DNA of 64,000 nt from Schizochytrium sp. TIO01 (taxonomy: Eukaryota > Sar > Bigyra > Thraustochytrida > Thraustochytriidae): contig SMSO01000031.1 of the NCBI GenBank assembly GCA_004764695.1, forward strand, positions 9,645,761 through 9,709,760. The letters are read 5' to 3'. Below are positions 38,961 to 51,600 of the stretch, in pieces. The notes under the pieces were generated by a model that worked only from the letters and a program-made list of their open reading frames with translations, had not been told where the DNA came from and did not search any database. A program made the translations under genes and the position numbers. Numbering within the stretch: position 1 is the first letter of the stretch; each line of letters starts with the position of its first letter.

Positions 38961-41644
38961 TTACTTCCTTTTTCACAGAACCTTTTGCTGACTTCTGAAA
39001 TCATCGTCATCATAAGACCCTCCTTGGCAAAGAGACCCGACCTGTAAGATGCCTCATAGGAGGCTAGTCCTCACAGCAAATGTGTTCTTAAAACAGAACA
39101 AATTAGCAGTTCCGAAGGACACGACTGGCTCATTTCAACTTTTCACGAATCATGCGCCCGCATACTTTATAAAGAAAAAAGATTTCATATTTTAAAGTTC
39201 TGCTCTTTGTTGACCTATCTATCCAATCATTTCTTTTCTTTTCTTTCGAAGTCCGTGTTGTATAAAATTATTTTGGCAACGCGGACCCAGATAACAGATT
39301 TTAAAACTTCATTCAACTTTGTTTATTATTAAAACTGTATGCTCGTACGGCGATATAGATTATTTGCAGCACTTTTATTTAATTTTATTTAACTTTAAAA
39401 AATAAGATAACAATACTAAGACTTCAATCTAGTTTTTTTTTTTTCAAAATTTTAAATATAAAAGAAACATTATTTTTTAATTTTAAGTAATAACTTAAAA
39501 TATATATAGAGAGAAAAGAAAATGAAAAAAATAGGCTAATCGAGGCTGAATTGCCCTTTCTTCGACACTATCTCGAAAACTCGAGTTGAATTCAGGATTC
39601 GACTGCAAAAGCTGGAGAAGGCAAATTCCTACTGAAGACACCCTAAGCAGAGGCCCCTCAGCATCGCAGTGCCTCATGTTTCGTTGCAGTCAAGCCGCCA
39701 CATCAGAACCGCCAGCACAGCAGCACGGGCTTTGAAGCAGCGGCGGCGAAATTGCGGACGCGGACTGTCGTTCTTTTATTTTGATTAGTATTGCGCTTCT
39801 TCGAGTGGTTCTGCGAGGATGTATTCTCGTTTTGATTAGTATTTTATTTATTTTCTTGGTTTCTTATTAGGTGATTAATTAGTCAGTACATATAAAAACT
39901 TTTGTAGCGGCATGAAATTACAGAGGACTTAATTGGCGTAGTTGGGCGCTCTGAGTTCTCATGGCAGAGAGGGTGGCATCGGCATCATGTTGCGATAAAT
40001 ATATCCACAGCCACACTGAAAAAAAAAATGATTACAAAGAAAGAAAAATATTTTTGAAGAACAGAAGTTTAGAAAAGAACAGAAAGCGCCGCAGAGCTTC
40101 AGGAGCTATCATAGTACGCACAGCTGAAGGAAATGACTTGGATGAAAAGCTGTCAAAAGCAGAGATAGATGCAGTACCTACCTGCGTTACCGTGGATGAG
40201 ATTACAGTAATCGTCGCCGAGGGCAGATATCGCATGGGATAACGACCACCTCTATTTGTATGTTCTACTTTGTGAACATCTTCGGCTGAAAGCTCTTCAA
40301 AAGCAGAGGGAAGGTTAGCGATCTACTAGAATGACTAAAAGTTGATAGTACTAGAGCAATATAGATACATTCTAAAACGCAGGCTGCACACGGACGCGAA
40401 TGGTGAAATAATGGAAAATAGCGCTCCAAGCTAGAACGGCGACAGATATAGATTAATGAAGTAGAGTGCAAGAGATGTCAGGTGATACGTCTATCCGGAT
40501 CTAAAAGAATTGGTACCCAGTCTTGTTTTGAGAATTATAACATGTCTTTAAAAATCAAGTCCGAGTCGTTTTTATATTATTTTTATTAATTCTGAAAGAA
40601 AAGTTTTTGAAAGACGAAAGAAGAAATAAAAACAAAATTAGGCTCTTTTGCTTTTCTACTAGGAAGAAAAGAGAACAGAGGTTCTCCAATCTTATAATTT
40701 CTTGATCATTGTGCAATAGACCGCATTTCAACCGTACCAGTGCATATAATCTCCTGCCAGTTTCCTCGATATGAAGTTGTATAGGGGCTTCCCCTAAAAC
40801 AAGAACTCTTCAGGTTTGCTAGGAGAGGTTCTAATACTTGAAGAAGTCCTCGTTTGAGCTTATGACAAAAGAAAAGACCTCGAAAAGAGAGAAGTTTCGC
40901 ATCGTTTGTTTGTTTCGAGGAGTCAGCAGCACAAGAGAACCCGCAAAGTCCGTAGACCAGGTCAATTACTATTACATTTAGAAATGATTCATTTTAGAAT
41001 TTTATTCGAAAAAATTAAAATGCTTTTCATTATTTTTACTATTATTATTAGTTTCAACTTTTTTAAAAGGGGGAAAGAACACAGAAGACAGAGACGATCA
41101 AACCCTAGGCAGCTCTAGGCAGGTGATAAATGAATAAATGTGGTGTCGTGTGATGAGCATCATTATTGTAAACCCCATTTACAATTTCGTGCGCGGGGCG
41201 AGGCTTGACGCTCCCCTACGGTTGGAGGTGGCCTCCGGGCTTGGAAAACCGCGACCCTGACAGTGGTACGACCTCGAAGAGTTCCTGCAGGTCTATGAGG
41301 CACTCAAGCGTCAGTTGGTAAAGTTTTGCAGTACTTCAAACTCGACTGGAGCATCGCAAGCTCTATTCACTATTAGCGGAGAGCTCATCTTTCGTACGAG
41401 TTCTACAAACTCTTCGCTGCATAGCCAAAAACACCTTTCATCTAGGCAAAGCCAAAGCCAATCGTTCGGTGCGCGGGGTACTTTTATTTGAGGCCTTGTG
41501 GCAAGAAGGTGGATCCCAAGAGTGTGTTGTGATTAGGCACACGAAGCTTAAAGGAGGCTGTGATAAGGTCTTTGCCCAAATCACTCGAGCAGTGGTTCAA
41601 AGTTTGGATTGCGACACCTACGCGGGCCTCGCCCTGCCTGGAAT
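38961..41644. other. 2.7 kb spacer, AT rich, ending in a 5' flank
   Basis: A/T homopolymers and TA-rich blocks fill 39160-39540 and 40540-40660. A 93-codon ATG ORF at 39961-40242 is Lys/Arg rich and unrecognised. The last 450 bases (41190-41644) are less AT rich and probably hold the promoter and 5' UTR of the following gene. Confidence 0.5.
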
Positions 41645-44600
41645 ATGTCAAATCGTCATTTACCTCCAGGGCAGAGCCGTGGTGAGGTCGAGGATGTAGG
41701 AAACCCATCTAGCTTGGAAGGAGGAATTGTTAACGAGGCTGATGCACAGACCTTACCTTCACTTGCCTCTTCGCCTTCTTCGCCTTCTTCGCCTTCTTCA
41801 CTTTCATCTCCAATTTCGTTGACGCGTCACTCATCATTGCCGTCATCATCTTCCTCAGAAGGGGATGGAAACATAACAGACGAAGAGCACGACTGCACAT
41901 TTGCTTGCCATCAAACGGAGGGACGTGCGATGCCACGAAATGAGGACCTTTCTGACGTGGATTATATCGATCTTGAGCAGCAACATATAGACGAACAGAT
42001 TGACAACTCAAGTAGTGAATTGAATGATTCGAAAACAGAGCTTTCTTCATGGGATCGCTTTGTGTTTGGGTCAGATATTGTGCGTGCAGGGTCCATTGCT
42101 TTGGCTGATGCTGAGTTAAAAGATCGGCCCCAAACCCAATTCAGACATTCAAAAGGTTGGAGTTGTGATGATGACGATGCATATGATGGAGACCGGGAGG
42201 AAGACTCAAAAATGAGCTCTGAGTCACGCAAAAGTGAGTTTGACGCCTCGAGTCTTGGGTGGCTAGCATGGATCTTCTTTGTCGTGTGCGGTGACAATCC
42301 TAATGAGAACCGCACCGGAAGGCATCAACGTTCCCAAAGTGAGCGAAACAAGAAGAAGAGGAAACAAAAGAGACGTCGTGATCAGCTACAGCAGTCATCT
42401 AGACGTAGCAAGGGTTCAAGGACGAGTAGCGGCCGGCGTCTGCTAAAAGCCTTTTCTTCAGGTAGTCTAACACAAAGTTCGGATGGAAGCATTAACTCAA
42501 AAAAGTCAGGACGACCTCGAGGAACTTCATCACCTTCGTTACCAGGTCCTCTAGCTCTTATTAGTATTCATCGCGACCTGAGACGGAAGCGCAAAGTGTC
42601 GCACTTCTCATTTTACACGCCATCTTTTAAGCGAGACTACTTTGGCATTATTGTGGTCCTCAGCCTAAACGCCGTGTTATATGGATTGGATTGGCATGAA
42701 GACACTGCATTTCTTCTTGACGATTCGCGGTTAACATTTCCTCTGCACAAAGACCACACGTGGGTGTGGGGTCTATTGTTTGCAATCATGGGTGTTGGTT
42801 TTATTGGTTGGCGCTGGAACGAACCCGAGACTATCCACGCTTTTTTGTTAACTATGTTAGGATCCATCTTCACTACTAATGTCATTGGCATGACTGCGGC
42901 CAGTGCTTGGGCATCTCCAAGTCCCGATTTTCTCGCTCGGTGCGCACCATTTTGTATGGAAAATATTACGTGGAGATACGTTGGTAATGATACAATTGTT
43001 CAATGCGGATTTCCAGATCCACGTGGAGATGGCTCTACGATATATCAATGTCCTAATGCTAGTCTAAGCCTTGAACAGGCTTGCGCACCTTACTTTCATG
43101 GCATCCCTCTTCGTCCTGAAGACGTATGTGCATCTCTTGATGGATCACTAGGTGAGCCGTACTCAGTCTCAAGAGGTCTTCGAGGGGCATACTCAGCGTC
43201 CGTTGGTTTTATCACCTGCGGCTGCGTGACAATTCTGCTAATTACCTTGGGCTCGCTGAAGCATCGTTCATTTGCTTTTCTGACGGCGGGCCTTTCTTTA
43301 TGTTTCCTTGTCGCATGTGCTGGGGTGGAGAATTCGTCTGGACAGCATGACACATTAGTAACCCTTTACTCGGCACTTCTTGGTATTTTTGTTACCCTTT
43401 CTATATATCCATTGTACTTTCATCCTGTGTGGGAGAACTCAGAGCCACGCCGACGTCCTCGGGCAATCATGCATCTTTTCTTAAACGGTGATCTATCTGA
43501 TTCTGACGACTCTACTGATAATGACAATTCATCCGGAGAGTTTGAACTTGAGGAAACTCTTTTCAAGCATAATGTGAAGAAGGATGAGAAGGAGGAAATC
43601 AAACAAAGTGTTCTGGAGCGAGAGGTTCATGATTCTGACGGCAATCTGGTCACAGAGCGGGAAGAGGTCACTGCACAACAACGTGTACGCTTGTACAACA
43701 GCGAAGCGCATCATATTGATGTCAATGAAAAAGGGGAAGCTGGGCAACCTGATTTGCAAAAGAGCAAATCATTACCGGACTGTGAAGTTATCAAAGAAGA
43801 TGAAACTCTAGATCGTGAAGAAGTTTTTGCAGGCGCAGGGAAATCAACGGTTCAACTTACGCAGCAGCAGGGGGCTGCTACTACAGTCGGTGAGCCTTGC
43901 TCTCAATCATCAAACAAGAACGTGCGTCACAAGCGGCAAATGTTGGAAAGGGCCGGTACAGATATTCGAAATATTCTCCTTTCCACCTTTTCTAAAAGTC
44001 GTCCTGTAGATGGACCTGTACATAGTAGCAGCAGCTCGATTCGTCGTAAGAAAATTCGCGCTCGAGCATTTTGGGACCCGAACTTTAAACAAAAAATGAA
44101 GGACGAGAAGGTATCAAACGTGTACGTGCTGCGAAAATTTTTGCTGCACGATGTAAAACTGATCAACAAGCTCATCCCAGGATACATTCTAGTTTGCGCG
44201 GTTGTAGTTGTGATGTTCTTTCTCTTCTTTTTCACTTTTACTACGAGCAATACCTATGTCATCTGGGCTTGCTTCACTATGGAGCTGTATCTTTTTCCTC
44301 TTTTTGAAACCTTTGCTTCGAGTGCCATTCTCTGGCACGCGGACGTCTTCCTCGGTACTTTCCCCAGAGCTGTTGGTGTAGCCTTTATTTCCGTCTTCTG
44401 GTTCCCTGCTAGTTTATTTATTCGCACTTTCTACGACAAAAATGACTCTGTCTTATGGGGTGTACTTCTTTGTGTATATATAGCAACAAAAATTATTTAT
44501 ACAATTGCTGTAATGGCAACAATTGTATATGTGCAGCGTCGTACTCAAACGTTGCTCGACTCGCCTCGCTTTCACGAGCTCCCGATTCGCCAACAGCATG

Positions 44601-45589
44601 TTCTTCGTAATTATGCATTGAATCTCGACACCAAGGCTCTGCTGAAAATTTTTCCTACCGTGATTGTTGCTGTTGTTTCACTCTATTTCTTGTGGATGTT
44701 TTATACGTACACATTTCTTTCAATTCGAAATCAACAGTTTCTTCAGTATGCAATCACAGGTGTTATTGTACCTCTGCTTGATATTTGCTTTCGTGTGTGG
44801 ATTACTGGATTCATGTCTATGACAATCTCTCGGCTTTTGGGAACGCTTGTGGATGAAGTTGAATCTTTCAATTTTGCTGTGCGCTTTGTGAAAATTGGAT
44901 TTTCTGCCGTACAAGCATTTGGTACTGCTTCTATCACGAGCTATGGCGCATTCATCGCGTCTTTGATATCTCAGACAGTGCTTGAAATTGTTATGATTGT
45001 GTTTTCTATGCTTCGCCGTCACCACCCACGTCGCCCACGAATTCGCAGGCGAATTGCTGACTACCTCGGTTTACCTGGCGACCGCATGTTCCCCGACAAG
45101 ACCAAGCTTGAGAGTGCTAATTTGTACATCAATCAAGACTTGGCGGAGAAACTGTGCATTCCTTTTGGAGCTCTCTTTGCCCAGTTACCTCTCTCGCTCA
45201 CAAGTATCTCAGATGCTTTTCCAACCGATCAGTTGACATGGTATGATGCTATCTTTCGTACACTTATCATGTGCTTTGTTTTTGAAATCCCCGGGGATAT
45301 CTTGCGCTCCTGGCTGGCGACTCGTCGTTTTGGTGTAGATACTTTGCATCTCAAGGTTAGGATTGGCCTTTACCAAATTGGATACATGAGTGTCATGGTG
45401 GCAAGTGCTTTTCTTTGCATTTTGGGTGCACATGCTCTCCTTGTACTTTGGGATCCCGAAGATATCAGCGGTGAAGATAGCGACGATGATGATGACGACG
45501 ACGACGATGATGATGATGACCGAAGGCGAATTCTTCGTCGCGTTGTCAAAGTCGGTGTTAAAATGGCCATTCGTCGCACACTTAAGTAA
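41645..45589 (+). CDS. Dead lipid-phosphatase-like domain fused to an unknown multi-pass membrane domain (copy 1)
   Basis: 1,314 residues from the first true ATG (41645; the frame opens a little earlier at a TTG). Residues 1-300 are Ser-rich, acidic, then strongly basic (KKKRKQKRRRD). At about 325-590 lies a six-helix block that aligns by eye with the phosphatase at 27422-29245: the same outside loop (PDFLARCAPFCMENITW, about 425) and the same last helix pair ending in LSIYPLYFHPVW. The catalytic motifs are gone: RP of C1 is SP, the PSGH segment is AYSASVGF without His, and only the C3-position His (about 568) remains. A charged linker (590-800) leads to FWDPNFKQKMK and an unrecognised domain with about eight helices (about 840-1,280). 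That domain holds the motifs shared with copy 2: RRHHPR-P-IR, LGLPG-x2-MFP-x-KT, FEIP-x-DIL and RFGVDT. The end is poly-Asp then basic. It is probably a membrane scaffold or sensor; activity as a phosphatase is unlikely. Confidence 0.92.
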   Translation: MSNRHLPPGQSRGEVEDVGNPSSLEGGIVNEADAQTLPSLASSPSSPSSPSSLSSPISLTRHSSLPSSSSSEGDGNITDEEHDCTFACHQTEGRAMPRNEDLSDVDYIDLEQQHIDEQIDNSSSELNDSKTELSSWDRFVFGSDIVRAGSIALADAELKDRPQTQFRHSKGWSCDDDDAYDGDREEDSKMSSESRKSEFDASSLGWLAWIFFVVCGDNPNENRTGRHQRSQSERNKKKRKQKRRRDQLQQSSRRSKGSRTSSGRRLLKAFSSGSLTQSSDGSINSKKSGRPRGTSSPSLPGPLALISIHRDLRRKRKVSHFSFYTPSFKRDYFGIIVVLSLNAVLYGLDWHEDTAFLLDDSRLTFPLHKDHTWVWGLLFAIMGVGFIGWRWNEPETIHAFLLTMLGSIFTTNVIGMTAASAWASPSPDFLARCAPFCMENITWRYVGNDTIVQCGFPDPRGDGSTIYQCPNASLSLEQACAPYFHGIPLRPEDVCASLDGSLGEPYSVSRGLRGAYSASVGFITCGCVTILLITLGSLKHRSFAFLTAGLSLCFLVACAGVENSSGQHDTLVTLYSALLGIFVTLSIYPLYFHPVWENSEPRRRPRAIMHLFLNGDLSDSDDSTDNDNSSGEFELEETLFKHNVKKDEKEEIKQSVLEREVHDSDGNLVTEREEVTAQQRVRLYNSEAHHIDVNEKGEAGQPDLQKSKSLPDCEVIKEDETLDREEVFAGAGKSTVQLTQQQGAATTVGEPCSQSSNKNVRHKRQMLERAGTDIRNILLSTFSKSRPVDGPVHSSSSSIRRKKIRARAFWDPNFKQKMKDEKVSNVYVLRKFLLHDVKLINKLIPGYILVCAVVVVMFFLFFFTFTTSNTYVIWACFTMELYLFPLFETFASSAILWHADVFLGTFPRAVGVAFISVFWFPASLFIRTFYDKNDSVLWGVLLCVYIATKIIYTIAVMATIVYVQRRTQTLLDSPRFHELPIRQQHVLRNYALNLDTKALLKIFPTVIVAVVSLYFLWMFYTYTFLSIRNQQFLQYAITGVIVPLLDICFRVWITGFMSMTISRLLGTLVDEVESFNFAVRFVKIGFSAVQAFGTASITSYGAFIASLISQTVLEIVMIVFSMLRRHHPRRPRIRRRIADYLGLPGDRMFPDKTKLESANLYINQDLAEKLCIPFGALFAQLPLSLTSISDAFPTDQLTWYDAIFRTLIMCFVFEIPGDILRSWLATRRFGVDTLHLKVRIGLYQIGYMSVMVASAFLCILGAHALLVLWDPEDISGEDSDDDDDDDDDDDDDRRRILRRVVKVGVKMAIRRTLK
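45481..45519 (+). repeat. GAT/GAC repeat coding poly-aspartate
   Basis: Thirteen consecutive Asp codons (GAT and GAC mixed) near the C-terminus of copy 1, immediately followed by an Arg-rich tail. Copy 2 has its acidic tract inside the linker (about 50461-50518) instead. Confidence 0.9.
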
Positions 45590-48500
45590 GAAGAATTGCC
45601 ACGCAAGTAGTCAAGGGATTAACACGCCGGAATTATCAACACCCAGAATTATCGTTAGTGGGTGGTCACCTTCTTTGTAAAATATAAAGTTGAATTCTAG
45701 CAATTTTTTAATTTTCTTCTAACTATAATGTAGCCCACTTTTTTTCTAATTGTCGTTGTCGTTTCATTCCCCCACGACTACCAGTACCGAGGAAAATAAA
45801 AGGCAAACATAAGTCTTGCTGCTTCAGGTCGTGCTAGAGCAGAATAAATGCAACCAAATCATGAAAAATGCAAGTACCACAAAACAATGGTAAAGGATTG
45901 CCAGGTTGTGAAGAGCTTGGACTACAGGTCTAGACCCAAGAAAAAGGATTTAAGCATAGCAGGGCTCCTTTGGCGGGTGGTGAGTGAGAGCGAGAACGTA
46001 GCTTTCCACATAGTTTTTGATTAAAAACTAGGTTTATAGACAAATGCTCGGCACTGGCCCCTCAGGCTGCCTCGCAGTTGTCCCTAGAATTATTCTCGGA
46101 ATCTCGCTGCAGAGGTCCATGCCTGAAACAGAGGCCGCAAGTCAGCTCATGCGAAGACAGAGAAGCCACCTCCAGTACCTGCTACCGACATCTGGCAGGC
46201 TGCATTTTGAGGCTCCACCGAAGTCCGCCCACAGCACTACCCATACATTTTCGATCAAACTCGCCATAAATTATGAATTAAACGTCGAAAACTTCTTTGG
46301 AACAACGCATTTAGGTAGTGGAACCTACCTACCGCGACACAAAAGAGTAAACTTCGAGCAAGTATGCTGTCTTTTGGAGAAGCTAAATCCCAAGTTGACC
46401 TACCGTTCAAGAGCTTTTGCGCACGCACTTCCTTTCTGTGGCACTTCTTTGAGCTGATGGCGGTACCTCTCGCTCCAAATGGTTATAGACAATCACGATT
46501 CACGGCAAGCTTTTCATGACAGTCACAAGTTCAATCCGCAGCACTTGGCGTAACATCTCGTGTCACGCTACCATGATGGTAGAGACTGACCGCCTAGGCA
46601 AGCAACAACCTCAAACCTCGTCGGCGTCGTCGTTGTCGTCGTTGTCGTCGTCGTCATGCTTGGAAGGAGTGAGACGCCATCGGAGCTTGACAACGTTAGG
46701 GCATCCTCGTCCCATGACGAATACTCTCACAAGGTGGTCATACCTAAGTTCTTATAGAGGGTGGCTTTTCTAGGTTGGTAGGCACTTTTATAATCTTTAC
46801 AAGCTTTTTATAGCTCCATTTTTAATAATAAGAAGAAGAAGAAGAAGGAGAAGTTGGCATATCGTTTTTTGGTCAAAAAAGTCGGCCTGTAAAGGCGTAA
46901 TTGAAGAGGAGAAAGGATGAAAGAAGGATTGCATGGCACAGAAAATTATCGAAACACGCTGAGCAGTAGACAGACTGGCTGCGAGAGGATCGGTGAATGG
47001 TGCTGAGACGAGTTGCGGAAGAATGGAGAAAGCACTACTACTGATAAACAGGTACCTTTCTTACACTCGAGGTCAGGGACTCTTCGGGTGAACTTGAACT
47101 TTTACTCATAGACTGAGATTATTTAGTTTTCCAAGCTTTCTCTTCAGTGTGTATTTTTTCGAATTATATATATATATATTTTTAATGAATAGTGAAAAAC
47201 TAACTAATACTGTAACCAAAAGTCTTTCTTTCTGCAACAACTCTAAACTATGAAGGTACCAACTATTGCTATTATTTATTATTATATTTATTTGTTGTTT
47301 GTTCAAGTTTGTTTTTAACTTTTAAAAAGTACTTATTTAATTTGGATTTTCTAAAGAGAAGAAAAGGAAGTATTTCTTCAAGTTCCCCTCTACTTCTTCT
47401 ACCAGTGAACTCATTTTATGTGATCTTGTCTTCTGACAAAAAGGAGCGACTTGAACTTGGGAAACAAGAAAGAAGAAAGAAAAAGTGCCTGCACTCTCGG
47501 AGAAATAACTCAAACTTAATGCGAAGAAAATGAAGAGCTCTAAATTAAATGCAGGCTTGAGACTTTGAGTGGCGTGGAAGAACCAGCAAATTATGAAAAC
47601 GTAGATGATACTTCCGATAGAACTTGACACTCGAGGGTCATCTCGTTTATGCCGTCGAGAAGTCGGAATGAAGGGCAATGAATGGACGACAACGGTGTCC
47701 GGCACGGAAATTCTTTGATCGATTGATTGCGAAGCTCTTTGTTCCATTCACGGTGGCAAAAAGCGTTTCTTTAAGTTATAAAAACATAGTGCGCTAGTAT
47801 GTAGGCAAAGCCCCTCCTCAGGCGCACCCTCAGTTAGATTGTTGAGCTGGCCATGGGAAACAGGTCATCCAAGCTCTGCCGAAGGTGCTTGGACTGCGAA
47901 AGACTACTACTATGTATAAAGGTTATGGCTCGAGATCTAATCGAGAATAGCCGAGTAAGCTGTGTTTCATATCTCGTTTCTTCTTTCTTTATAAGTTTAT
48001 TATAACTGGTATGATTTTTAACATGAAATAATAACAATAGTAAAGGCCAACTTGAGTGAACAGTGAACAAAGGGTTTTCTTTCTAAGTTGCAACTATGAA
48101 CGACTGAACAACATCCAGTAGTTTTCATAGCCCTTACTACCTACATAGACCCTATTTCATGATAACAATGTAATTCATGTATTGAAAAAAAATGATTAGC
48201 GAAAGTCTGAAACTAACATTTCTAACCTCTTATTAGAAGTTCTGTTGAAACAAACAAGAGAGAGAGAGCTGTTTGGTACAAAGAAGAAAGCAAGTAGCAG
48301 GTACCAGCATTGTTAAGCCAAAGAAAAGGAGAGCAACCTACGACAACTTCAGGTGCTTTGGAGATAAAGGTCGAGGAAGAATTTGCAAAGACCTTCCCTT
48401 GGAGGTTTTGAGGAACTGCCTTGCGGCAACCAATGGCATTTTATGGCTAGGTTGATTGAGGAGTAGAAGTTGGGTTTTGGTAGCAAAATCAGTAACTCTC

Positions 48501-48637
48501 GGAAAAATAAGGAGACTAACGAAGCGCGGTATTAGAAGAGGACAATTAGCTAAAAACATAGAGTTAGTGATGATCATTGTAGTAATAGTGCATTTGATGT
48601 AATACCCGTTTGACAGTCGCGACGTGCGCCGTGGAGT
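45590..48637. other. 3 kb spacer between the tandem membrane genes
   Basis: Contains the 3' flank of copy 1 and the promoter of copy 2. A TCG-rich tract (46619-46656) and a GAA tract (about 46830-46852) are present. ORFs at 46044-46457 and 46516-46773 have ATGs, but no motif and odd composition. TA-rich sequence lies around 47160-47340. A GAGA tract lies at 48256-48268. Confidence 0.5.
46619..46656. repeat. TCG/TTG trinucleotide microsatellite
   Basis: About twelve TCG units with two TTG interruptions (CGTCGTTGTCGTCGTTG pattern). It lies inside a featureless short ORF that reads it as Ser/Leu. Confidence 0.85.
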
Positions 48638-51600
48638 ATGCCGGGCTCCGGCGATGGAGCTACGATAGAAGGCTCTGGCGTAGAAGAGGACTTTGAAAAT
48701 AAACTAGAAAGGACGTCGACCCCGCCAATAAGCTTTCTGGTTGACAAGTTTGCTGCTGTTAGGTCTAGAAGTGGTGACGATGATGGAGACTGTGTTGCGA
48801 AACTTGAAGTGGAAAAGCGCGAGGACGAGGAAAGTGCAACTGGGGTTTCACGCATATGCGACGCAAATAGCAGTTATCAAGATGATGAGGAGGAAGGATA
48901 TGCCAGTGATGGAGAAAGTGATAACGACGAAGGCTACGATGACTCAGATGTAGATACGTTTTTAGAAGACGAAGAACTCGAGAAGAAACATGGGTCGACT
49001 TCCAAGGATTCATGGAAAATGAGGGATGCACAAGATAGAGAGCAACAAGTAGAGCTTGAAATTGACATGTCCAAGGTGGAGCGCACATCATTGTTACAAG
49101 AAGTATTAGAGGAAGATCTGAAAGACAATGTTGGTAATGAGGCTTCAACACCACGCCGTCTCAAACGTATGCACGGCGCTCGAATGCGTGCTGAAGATCT
49201 CCAATCGCTCACATCACGAGAAGATGACTGTGAGGTTTGCAACTACGATGATTTGTCATTTGCTTCCAAAATATTCTATATTCTCTTTTCTTCTCGGGAT
49301 AAGCTCCATCGTAAACTGGAGAACGAGCGTAGGCGAGAGATACGGGCGCAAAGGACCTTCCAGCAAATGTGCCGTAACCGACGGGAGAAGAAGAGGCGCA
49401 CCTTGTACTGGGAGCGTGTACGCCCCGGGTACCGGCCCAAAATATCTTTATATGAGCTTCTTCGAGCAAGGTATCCGTTCTACTCGCCGTCATTTGCTAG
49501 GGATTATCAGGGAATTGTGCTGATGCTAATCATCGCTGCTATACTCTATGGTGTAGACTACTACAAAACTTCTACTTTTATTCTCGATGACCCATCGATT
49601 AATCACCCGCTTCATCGAGACATCACATGGTTCTCTTCAATCCTTGCAGTGGTGCCTTATATCCTTCTATACTTTAATTTTTTCCACGATCGGGAAACCA
49701 TGCATGCTGTAGCGCTAGCCACAGCTGGGTCTGTCACTACAATATTTATGGTAGGGCTTATGATGTCCGGTACTTGGGGCAGCCTTAGTCCAGACTTTCT
49801 CGCCCGCTGTGGGCCACAATGCCTTGAAAATGTGACATGGATGAGAACAAACAATTCTTATAAAGTTGCCCAATGCGGGTACAGTGACCCGCGCCTAAGC
49901 GACGATCATACAATCCTCATATGTCCTCTGCGGCATTTGTCTTTAGAAGAGGCTTGCGGAGGTTTAGCGAAAGGAATGCCCCTACATGCTAATGACTACT
50001 GTGTTGGTCCCGTAAACCACTACGCGGACTTTTATGCTCTTGCCAAAGGGTACCGAGGTGGAGTGTCAAACTCCCTCGCCATTATTGTGGCTGTGTGTTA
50101 TATATTTGCTGTCGTTATATTTCGGCGGAGGGGCTGGGTTTATGGTAGTCTGGCAATGGTCTATGCAGCATGTAGTGTCTGTGCAGTCTGGGGTTTGCTC
50201 TTAGCATACGGAAAGCATGACCAGGTGGCTTGTATTCTTTCTATGGTGATGGGTTTATTGTTTGCTATATCAATTTCAAATCTCTACTTCGATCCGCACA
50301 CAGGAATTGCTCGTCGCCGGCCTCCCTTCACATTGCATTTTGTTAATTGGTGGCGAGGCGATGAGGATTCTTCGGAGTCTGAATCAGAAATATTTGATTC
50401 CGCATCTGAGTTTGGAGATTCCGAATACTCCGAACATGATGGTGACACTGCAGACGACCAAAATAAAAACGACGACGACGACGACGAGGATGATGAGGAA
50501 GATGAAGAAGATGACGTCGAAAAGGCTTTCGAACGTACACTTTCGTCTCCAACCGAAGAAAGTCACATTAATTCAGTTCACTCTGCACCAGCAAGTTTAT
50601 TGCATGATGGAGAAGAGACTCCGGGAAGTCTTGATGGTTCTCTTGTCGAAACAAGGCGTAGTAAGTTCGCCTCTCGTTTACAGCCTGTTAAACCAATCAA
50701 AGGTAATGAGCTGGCTTTAGAGGCGGGCCTATTTGACCATGCCCCACGCACTCCACAAAACGAGAACCGATACTATTCAATGGTCCGTGAGCGAGAACTT
50801 GAACATCAGCGTAAGGAACGTTTGAAGCATGGATCTGAAATCATTCGACAACAGAAACAAAGAGTACGAGAGCGATCTATGGACACTGTTTCCTCGTTCA
50901 TTCCTTCTATCGCCACAAAGCCAAGGCAGTCTTCAAGTATTCCAACCACGCATCCCTCTTCGACAACAATGCGGCGTCGCCGCATTCAGCCTCGGGCCTA
51001 TTGGGACCCAGACTACAAAACCAAAATCCGAGCAGATGGGTTTTCGTATACTTATATGTTCCGCAGAATGCTCGGGAGGGAGTTGACAGCCTTACAGGAT
51101 GTGCGTCCAGCTCATATTATTGTACTTGGTGCGTTGGCAGTAATGTACTTTCTTTTCCTTCGTGTTTACGGCCGAACGACAAACTCTGTCATGTGGATCG
51201 CCTTAACCTTGGAGCTGTCCTTATACCCAATTTACGAAAGTTTTGCGATACATTCCATCATTTGGCGATCTGACATGTCTGTCAGTGGTTGGGCCACTTT
51301 GCTCGGTCTTGGAACAAGCTTGGCAGTATGGGTTGGTAGCACAATCAAAGCACATTCCGATGGTATTGAAGAAGAGTCCCCCCGCTACTGGGTGACATTC
51401 TTGTCCGCCTATATTGGAGCCAAGTCCACCTACATTGTCACCCACGTCCTTGTGTCGCTTTTACTGTGGTATCGCCTTGAGCACGATGGAAACATGTTTC
51501 GCATCTCACTACGTCCGGGGCTGGCAACATCTGTTCCATTTAAGTTTCTTCTTATGATCCCTGCTTTGGCATTCACCACCCTTGCACTGCTCATAGTTCT

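Noticed and set aside
39961-40242. 93-codon ATG ORF rich in Lys and Arg
   Set aside because: Interesting ending (EITVIVAEGRYRMG), but it begins in simple A-rich sequence and has no partner exon I can place.
46044-46457. 137-codon plus-strand ORF between the tandem membrane genes
   Set aside because: Starts with ATG, but composition is random-like and no domain or splice signal supports it.
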